Assembly: GCF_000004075.3 (NCBI RefSeq)
Contig: NC_026658.2
Span: 24,292,075-24,356,074 of the forward strand
Reading direction: 5' to 3'
Source: Cucumis sativus
Taxonomy: Eukaryota; Streptophyta; Magnoliopsida; Cucurbitales; Cucurbitaceae
DNA length: 64,000 nt
The stretch's first letter is position 1. Each line of letters starts with the position of its first letter. Under the pieces are notes generated by a model. It saw only the letters and a list, made by a program, of their open reading frames with translations. It was not told the origin of the DNA and made no database searches. A program made the position numbers and the translations under genes. This document shows, piece after piece, positions 51,283-64,000 of the stretch.

Positions 51283-54200
51283 TTAGCAAGGATAGCCAGG
51301 AGTACATTCAATATCTTTCCAGGATATCATCTTTCTACGATCCCTTCCTCTAAACGATCTGGCATGTAAACTACCACTAACAGGTTTGCACAATCCAATG
51401 TCAATTACGGAACTACTCTTTCTCCTTTCCGAGAAAAGAGATGCCTCGCTGATGCAGTAGTTAAACAGCATAGCAAGACAGCAAATCTGATGAGACAATA
51501 TATAGTTCTCTTGATCCAAAGGCAGCATCTTAAGTATATGGAGATTCACCTACAAATCCAAGGACACAAAACTATTAAGTGAAAATTACCAAGTCAACAA
51601 CCACTACCCGATATCTGAATAGGTTGTCAAATTCATAAAAATGCCAGTATGTCATCGTAGTGGTTAATTAAGTGCTTTTAAAATAAGAAGATGATGGAGT
51701 TCAGAAATGTGAGAAGATTAAAACAAACTCTCTTCCTTACCTCAGCTTCCATGGCTCGAAGTTCGTTATACCAATCAGAGTCGTCACACTCCTCACGGTT
51801 TTCTTCAGAATTCATCGTGTAGAGATTCAAAGTGAAGACAGGAGGCCTAAGAGGGTACTCCATGCTGATTTTAATCTGCCATAACATTAATGATGCCAAG
51901 ATTCAGAAAATCAAAATTGGATTATTCACGTCTCAAAGATTTCATGCCATCACTGGAAGATTCAGAAAATCAATAAAACATAACTTTTGTAAGGATAAAA
52001 AAAAGCGTTACCTTGGCTTGCAATTTAAGATTTTTGGTAGGTCGCTCAGTGTTCCTGGTAAGAATAAGGCAATATTCCTTGGACCCGTAATCTATCCATT
52101 TCTTTGTTGTTATGTTGTTGGAAGGAACAGATGCTACATCATCTGCTGCAAGCTCAGCTTGCACAGGATCATCCTGGTCACTGTCAACATCTATCATCAA
52201 CTCATAATCTTCATCATGTTTATTGAAACTTAGCATCCTAGAGTAATTAGTTTGAGGTGTAATGCTTTTAGAAATTAAAGTCAACTGTTTGGAATGCTCA
52301 AGATTGGGTGTTCTAACTTCAGGATTATTTAAGATAGGCGTAGATGAAACAAGAGCAGGGAGTTCTCCATCTTCCCTAGCACTGTCAATCTCTTCTCTTG
52401 AAATGCCAGATTTTCCAACCATGTCAACATCTACAGGATCCTGAACTTTCTCTTTCTCCATTGTAGTCAAAGATGATGCCTGCTTTGTAGAGTAACCTAC
52501 AAGCGACCAACCTTGCAAACAGCATGAAGGTTTATGTGAAACCCAAGGGACTTCATCACACGTCAGAACTGGCCATTTGAGTTTTTCAAGTGAATCAAGC
52601 TGTTCCCTGTTAGTCAATGCAAAAATCCCAATTTCTCAACACAAACTACAAACCACAAACCATACTTGGCTGAACTAGTGATCCTTCCACCAACCGAAAA
52701 AATTCCATTATGCAAAATGCAACAGAAGTAAAAGTAAACATGGCAAATATAGTTTTGAGAAAATACAGAGTTATTCACACAAGCATAGTGCATGAAATTG
52801 CAGTGATCAAAGCAACAAGACAAAGGATGGTCGATTTCATCTCTAAGCTACAAATCCTTCTTCTATCATTCTTCAAAGTCATTCATAATCTAAAACTTCG
52901 AATACAAATCAACGACTCACACAAGAGCCAGCTGAGCCTTTTTCCGAGAGCGTAATCTTTGCACTACTGTCTGTATTCGGTTCTGCTGCCGATACATTGA
53001 AAGGCCTGATACAATATCACCTCTAACAGGTTCACCACTGACAGATTCTTGTGCACTCACCAACGGTGGCAATTCTGGCAAAAAATCAATCCCAGCCAAA
53101 TGTTGTGCCCACTTATATGGTCGAGAGGTTCTCTTATCACTAAATGCAAGTGTTTCACCAACAACAAGCTTGGCTGACTGCATCATTTAAAACAAAATAG
53201 CATACAATCAAGGATTTCCCCTCTTTTTAGTTGAAAATGTAACTTAGAGTGGGGAAGGGGGCAGAATAATCAAAACATAAATGGAAAATTCTGAATTCAT
53301 ACCTGGTGAGGCAGCTCAAGGCCAGTATCATCAGGGAACAAGTTGCATAAGATGTTATTCTCAGGACCTTCATGAGATCCTTCAATCCCAACACAAATAA
53401 CGTTCAACTTTAACAAGCATTCAAACTTCAGAGAGAGCAATTTCATTGACTTGGGTTCACATGTTTCACTGTCATATATATGAAGGATGATCTTTAGGGG
53501 ATGAACTTGATATATCCCTGCATGCTCAATGTTCACCTTAGCTGGAATCTTCTTTGGCCGTTTTCTCCTCCTTTGGCCATCATCGTCTTCATCGGGTGCA
53601 TCATCCTCCAACTTATTGCTCTCAGCGTTGTTTGATGCACCTAGAATATTTGCAATGGCTGTATTATCATCTTTAAAAAAACATAAAGGAAGAGTTATCT
53701 GTGGACATTGTGCTCGACATATACTCAACAATCCAAAGAAAGTAGTGTCCTCCAAATTGACGTTTTCTAAAAAATAAATATGATCTGCAATTTTGATTCA
53801 TGTGATGATTTCAATGAATAATCAATTCAATTTGTATGTATATGCTGTACATTACATGACAAGATGATTCAAGAAGAAGTTACTTAGTAGCATATGCATC
53901 CAATTGAACTATCTAAAATTAAAAGAATTCTGATAATCCAAAAATTATCATATATGATATAAACATAACTATTGAACTAATGATTCGACAGAAAATAAAC
54001 ACCAGGTACCAGTTTCCTTATTCGCTTGATGGCGTGCAAAAGCTTGGGCATCTTTGATACTTCCTACTATCTCCAATTCTATATTTTCGCCAAAGGCTTC
54101 CTTTTGTGCCAAGAACTGCGAGTAGATTACATAAAGAGGAGGTGGAAGTAGCTCTGCTAGTTGGTGTTGCTTTAATTTTTTTGTCTGTAATATCCCCAAC

Positions 54201-55520
54201 TGATTTTGTACGGGCAAGGATGCCTTTTTTAAGGACTTGAGGTGTGAGGGAAGACTTGACAAGAATTTCTTTCTATTAGCAATGACTTCTAGTAGGCCTT
54301 TCTTATGCTGTTCAAGTTCATCTCGCCGTTTGCAAAGTTCTTTGCGCTGATAAAATGACGGATATTATTACACTCAACAGTGACAATGGGAAAAGAAACA
54401 TTTTCATAAAAAAAATAAAATTCAACTATGTACATCCACATCGACAAAGCTGGAAAATTAGAACTTTCAAACAAAAACCGAAATCATGGAAAACACCATA
54501 CATGCACCCACCCAGAAAAGCGGAGCTTAGTTATGACACAGGTTTGCAGTCATGATTCAAATTATAATGTTTAGGATATCTTTTAGAAGTAGTCAAGGGC
54601 AAACAAGGTGTAGCTAGATTGCCTGCAATTCTTAAAAATAGTAGTTAACCCGATGGAGTGACCAAAATATTCTTTTGAGAATCACATAATCGACCAAAAG
54701 CAAGGTGATGCATCCTTCAATTTTTGAATAGGAGATATAGCTTTCATCCTCTAATTACCAGAAACATTCTGTAGCCGTGCTAATTAGTTCAAAGAGACAA
54801 TAATAAACAGCAACTCAAGGCTACCTGGAAAAGCTCATAGTCAAGCCTCTGTAGCATCAGATTGTGCGCGCTGTCCTTCGACCTCATGGAGTTCTTAATG
54901 TTTTCGGGTGCATCCCGGAAAAACTCATCCTCAGACACAAGTTCAATATCAGGATACTTGGATTTGAAGTCTTTGCAGGCCTTTATTGCTTTAACATAGT
55001 GACTCTTTTCATACATCAAGTTGTTAAGTTGCAGAGTCGTGAAGTCAACTGGAGCTTTTGCTCGCTCTGTTTCAGATTTGACTCGATCCTCTTCCAGCAA
55101 AATAGAGCGATTTGCCTGTGAGCAAACATTATCTCGAGGGAGTCATCACTGGCTGTAATTTGAAACTGAAATATACTACACTACAACTGACGTTCGTAGT
55201 ACCAAATAGCAAAATAAAAATGGCCATTTCGGACCAATGAGTGTTGGAATTAGCCTAAAGCCCTAAAAGAGAGAGCGTACAGAACCAAGAACCTGGCGAA
55301 GAGTTACGAAGTGAAGGAACATCTGGGTAACGAGTTCTCTGAGCTGAGTTTTAGACTCGCCATGCTTCTTGATGGAGAGCATCTTGGTGACGATGTCTTC
55401 CACACAACTTTTGCTCTCTCGGAGCATTTCAAAGGGAGAAATTTTGCCCGTTTCGCTGTCTGGCGGCAGGGGCTCGGTCTCGTCTTCTATGAGCATTCCT
55501 TCCTCTATCTCCTCGTCCAT
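51283..55520 (-). CDS. THO5: THO complex subunit 5
   Basis: Eight exons encode 825 aa: 55520-55293, 55115-54825, 54346-54010, 53670-53303, 53177-52921, 52606-52012, 51875-51741, 51549-51283. All are GT-AG and the phases close. The length fits Arabidopsis THO5 (about 820). The N-terminal half is helical (LMYEKSHYVKAIKACKDFKS; RKELCKRRDELEQHKKGLLE). Then come a conserved acidic-basic signature (KLEDDAPDEDDDGQRRRKRP, about residues 300-320) and YQVHPLKIILHIYDSET, FLCNLFPDD-type and PYKWAQHLAGIDFLP blocks. A C-terminal half with MEYPLRPPVF ends it. THO5 is part of the nuclear THO/TREX complex that couples transcription with mRNA export and supports siRNA and tasiRNA biogenesis. At the end of exon 3 a second possible donor lies 7 bp downstream (CTG|GTGTTT), but only the first keeps the frame. 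Confidence 0.95.
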
Positions 55521-56547
55521 CTCTGTAGACCGTTGCCGCCTGATTCAGTCACTCGCAATGCTCTGGTCCGAGCTTGAATGGAGGGTGAAGCCCAAATTTG
55601 TATCGACCTAATAGGGAAGCGACTCAGGAATGGCACGTCGAGCGATCGGCTACCGGTCGGGTTGCCTTTTCCTTCTTCTATTTTAGTTTAAAACTCCTAA
55701 CATTAAAATCATTATTATTATTATTTTTGTAACCTTATAGGGACGGGGCCTAGAGTGATTATTATACTCTCTCCAATTTTATACTATGTATTTAGGTGCA
55801 TGCTCTTTTAGTTTGATTATGTGAAGTGAGAAATGGTGAAAGTGAAATAATAAAGAATAATCACGTATAAAAAAAAATAAGGTGAGAAAAAGTGAAAGGA
55901 ATGAGAGAATAATAAATATAAAATTGAATAATTCTAATCTTAAGATTTTAATAATATTTGGGACAAACATGAGAGTGGAACTCCTTTAGGGTAAAACGGT
56001 CCCATAGAGAATGAAACCTATTTTTCATTGCTTGAACGCAATCCAACCGCTGTCCAAAGTTTATCCTTATTTTTTCTTGTTCGCGTCTTCTCCCTCTCGA
56101 GCCAAACCGATTTTAATATTTTTATATTTTGCAAAACCTTTTTAAATTCAAATCCATTTTAATTTTAAGTTTACCGTGGTTGCATGTATTAGGCAATATG
56201 ATGGCTATTTTTTCTTTCTAACCTAAGTATCTTGTCTTCATTTGTTTTGGGGTTAGGCCCTCTATTTTACATGTTGTATTTTTGTTTGATTTCTTTCAAT
56301 TTCATAAAGATTTTTTTAATAAAAAAATAGTAAATATGTTTGAATCATTTTTGCAATATATATTATTTATTCATATAGCAATTAGATGTGCGTATTCGGA
56401 TTCTGAAAGTACGAGTCCGTTGCACCGCCGAATGAGGGTTGCTTTATTTTAGACTTTTAGCAAAGCTTCGAAAAATGGCGGTAGAAAGTGTGCCCTCGTA
56501 AACACTGGTTGTAGTTCTTGATCGGAGTTTCCTTTTCTGCTGACACG
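55521..56547. other. Head-to-head spacer, THO5 and TGS1
   Basis: 1,027 bp separates the two start codons. It contains both 5' leaders and an AT-rich middle (55690-56000) but no other gene. A shared promoter region is possible, though the distance does not require it. Confidence 0.5.
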
Positions 56548-61930
<5,383 letters not shown>

Positions 61931-62678
61931 TGCGTGATATCATATACTCCTTTTGAGAAATTCTCCAGCAATTTTGATGGCTAAGGTATAAAATGAAGTT
62001 GGTTGTTTCAGTTTATAGTTATATCCTAATGGGTATAAGGTATAAAATGAAGTCGCCCTGTATTTTCTCTTGGAACATTATATTAAACTAATGAAACCAT
62101 TTAAGTTGTCGTTTTTGCTGGCATAACAGATGCTTAATTTATTGGCTTGACAAAACATTTTGGCGGACATGGAGGAATAGTTCATTGTACAGTCAACAAA
62201 ACTCTTATAATGGTGAGACCCTCTTACATTACCAGAAAATGGTTCACAGCTGGTTGGGGAAAAACATTTAATTTTTGTGGTTGTATTTATGAATGTACTG
62301 GACCCACTAAGAGGAAGAAGGAAAAAGAAAAAGAAAAAGAAAAGAACACCATGACAACTAGTAACTTTGTAAACAATATGATGTTAAATCAGTCTCAAAT
62401 TTGGGGTTTCAAGTGAAATATCTCTGAATTAAATTGAATTGAATTGGCGATGATTTGGAATCCAATCCTATTGGATGGGAAAGTTACTCAGTTTCATTCT
62501 ATATTCTCGATGGCTACAGAATTTCATTTGTAGATAAGATAAAAATATTTTGCATCTTTTTTCTGAATCTGTGATTGAAGTTGGAAAAGTTACAAATACT
62601 AATCAAGATGATTAATCTGATATACATTTTGAAGATGGTGTTCTAATTTCGCGAAGAGTGTTTTAGTCTCATTGTTTG

Positions 62679-62719
<41 letters not shown>

Positions 62720-63177
62720 AATCATGGCTTCCAAATGCTTACAAATATTCAACTGTTCAATATTTACTGTATTTTTCTTTTGTGGTTCTTATTTTGGATG
62801 TACAGAATGTGTCATTATTCTCTCATGGGTCAATGTTCCCATAGCCCCATTGTACAAACTACAAAGATGGGATATTTTTGTAAGCTTCAGTTAGATCAGA
62901 TAGAGACTATTACAAATACAAAGTTATTTCCAGTGAAACAAGAAGGTGATCATGGTTCACGAGCCAACCAACTGCATCCAAGGGATTTGAAGATAAAAGA
63001 AGAAATGACATTCCTTTACTATCAAACCAAACCAATGCCGAGTGCTCTATTCCTGGTCAAACATGGCATGGCAGATAAGTGCTGCAACAATCATTTACGT
63101 CCGTTGGTTCTTACATTATTATGTATAAATGTTAGATGAGAGAATTATATTTTCGTCCTTCGAGAAAAACATCATCA
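61931..63177. other. TGS1 3' region and spacer
   Basis: It holds the TGS1 3'UTR and then AT-rich DNA. An open frame at 62672-63139 starts at an internal non-ATG codon and runs through the CT microsatellite; no domain is recognised, so it is not called. Confidence 0.45.
62684..62717. repeat. (CT)17 microsatellite
   Basis: Uninterrupted CT dinucleotide tract. Confidence 0.95.
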
Positions 63178-63376
63178 TAGGTTGGTCTAGTGTCAAAAAG
63201 AAAGTAGATAGTCTCAATAACTAACTAAAAGGTCACGAGTTCATTCCATGATGACCACTTATCTATAAATTAATTTTCTACGAGCTTCATGTATGTCAAA
63301 ATGTTGTAAGGTTAGATAGGTTATTCCGTAAGACTAGTTGATGTGCATGAGATGATTTGGATAATCTAAAAAAAAA
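63178..63376 (+). repeat. tRNA-derived SINE-like element
   Basis: An A-box-like GGTTGGTCTAGTG (63180-63192) is followed by a B-box-like GGTCACGAGTTCATTCC (63231-63247), then a body and an A-rich tail at 63368-63376. Two other copies are seen at 27425 and 12596. It matches my memory of an abundant cucurbit SINE-like repeat. Confidence 0.5.
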
Positions 63377-64000
63377 TATATAACAAAAAACGAAAGAATA
63401 TAACAAAATATATTTTTAACCTCTAAATTTAGGAGTTTAAATTTGAGCCACACAGCTTATTTGTTGCATTAAAAGGGGAAAAAAAGGGAGAACAGCTTAG
63501 GTTTTTTTTATTCTTGAAGGGCTAAAAGTCTAATTTTTTAATTCAACATATAGGAGGGTAAATAATTTGAATAGCAGAAGAGAGGTGGAAGGTTCAACAC
63601 TTTCAAATCTCCAATTAAAGCACATATAATACTGAAAATTAATAGCAATAATAGTAATTAAACATTCTTTTACCCAAATATATAGTTTGGTGGAGGGTTT
63701 CATTGTTCTCTGATTATTCAAATTATGCTGTATGCTTAAATTCGACTGATTTTAAGAAAGGAGAAGACTTTTAGATTTTGTTTCAAATAATGTAAATTTT
63801 TAAAAATAACATTATTGTTTTCCATCGTAACTAAAAATTCAATTTAAATAAAGATAAATTCAATTTTTAAGTTTAAGCAGATAATTATATTAAATAAAGA
63901 TAAAAGTATTCTAAAATATACAGTATAATTTTATACTATTACAAAATAATAATAGTTCGTCTAAATTATAAAACTAAGTGAAAATGTATCAAACGGTGTA
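63377..64000. other. Intergenic, no gene seen
   Basis: Very AT-rich; no supported coding frame or RNA gene. Confidence 0.5.

Noticed and set aside
62672-63139. 155-aa open frame downstream of TGS1
   Set aside because: It runs through a CT microsatellite, has no recognisable domain, and begins at a non-ATG codon.

Overview
This is a nuclear window from a flowering plant. Genes are split by GT-AG introns, the spacers are AT-rich with many SSRs and SINE-like repeats, there is one plant-type tRNA, and there is a Mutator-like transposon (MULE). The genes are typical dicot nuclear genes. The dispersed repeats built on short GTCTATC/GATAGAC runs, and the MULE type, resemble what I know from Cucurbitaceae (Cucumis and relatives). 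That placement is inference and could not be checked by database search.

Layout: tRNA-Arg(CCT) (694-766, -); WEB1-type chloroplast-movement coiled-coil protein (3197-6735, +); CYPRO4/DEM/VID27-like protein (8201-11162, -); sterol carrier protein 2 (13273-14617, -); CYP707A abscisic acid 8'-hydroxylase (15380-17628, -, nine exons); a gene-poor stretch of about 12.8 kb with two G-box-rich islands (17.7-30.4 kb); COQ10-like coenzyme Q-binding protein (30463-33808, -); COR27/COR28-like cold-regulated protein (35974-37732, -); a complete 6.81-kb MULE (37756-44565); DCL-like plastid protein (47580-49728, +); THO complex subunit 5 (51283-55520, -); and, head-to-head with it, a WW-domain trimethylguanosine synthase TGS1 (56548-61930, +). 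I resolved exon structures by hand from splice sites and reading phase. All nine multi-exon genes close into uninterrupted frames, with one doubtful junction in the COR27-like gene.

The most interesting part is 37.7-44.9 kb. A young MULE has 116-bp terminal inverted repeats (two mismatches) and a perfect 9-bp target duplication. It sits 23 bp upstream of the COR27-like ATG. Sequence beyond its far end (44.6-44.8 kb) carries G-box/ABRE and evening-element-like motifs, as expected of a COR27 promoter, so the insertion appears to have pushed the native promoter 6.8 kb from its gene. Inside the element is a satellite-like array of 15 full 178-bp units plus a partial one. The units fall into two subtypes that alternate as a 356-bp dimer in the right half. 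The array lies in what looks like the first intron of a truncated left-hand gene. The right-hand transposase gene keeps its DNA-binding and MULE domains but stops before the usual SWIM zinc finger, and the two genes collide at 41.55 kb, which suggests an internal deletion.

The genes serve unrelated housekeeping and stress functions. The order SCP2 - COR27 - THO5 matches Arabidopsis chromosome 5 as I remember it (At5g42890, At5g42900, At5g42920), so the window looks like a conserved syntenic block in which the CYP707A, COQ10, DCL and MULE segments are interspersed.
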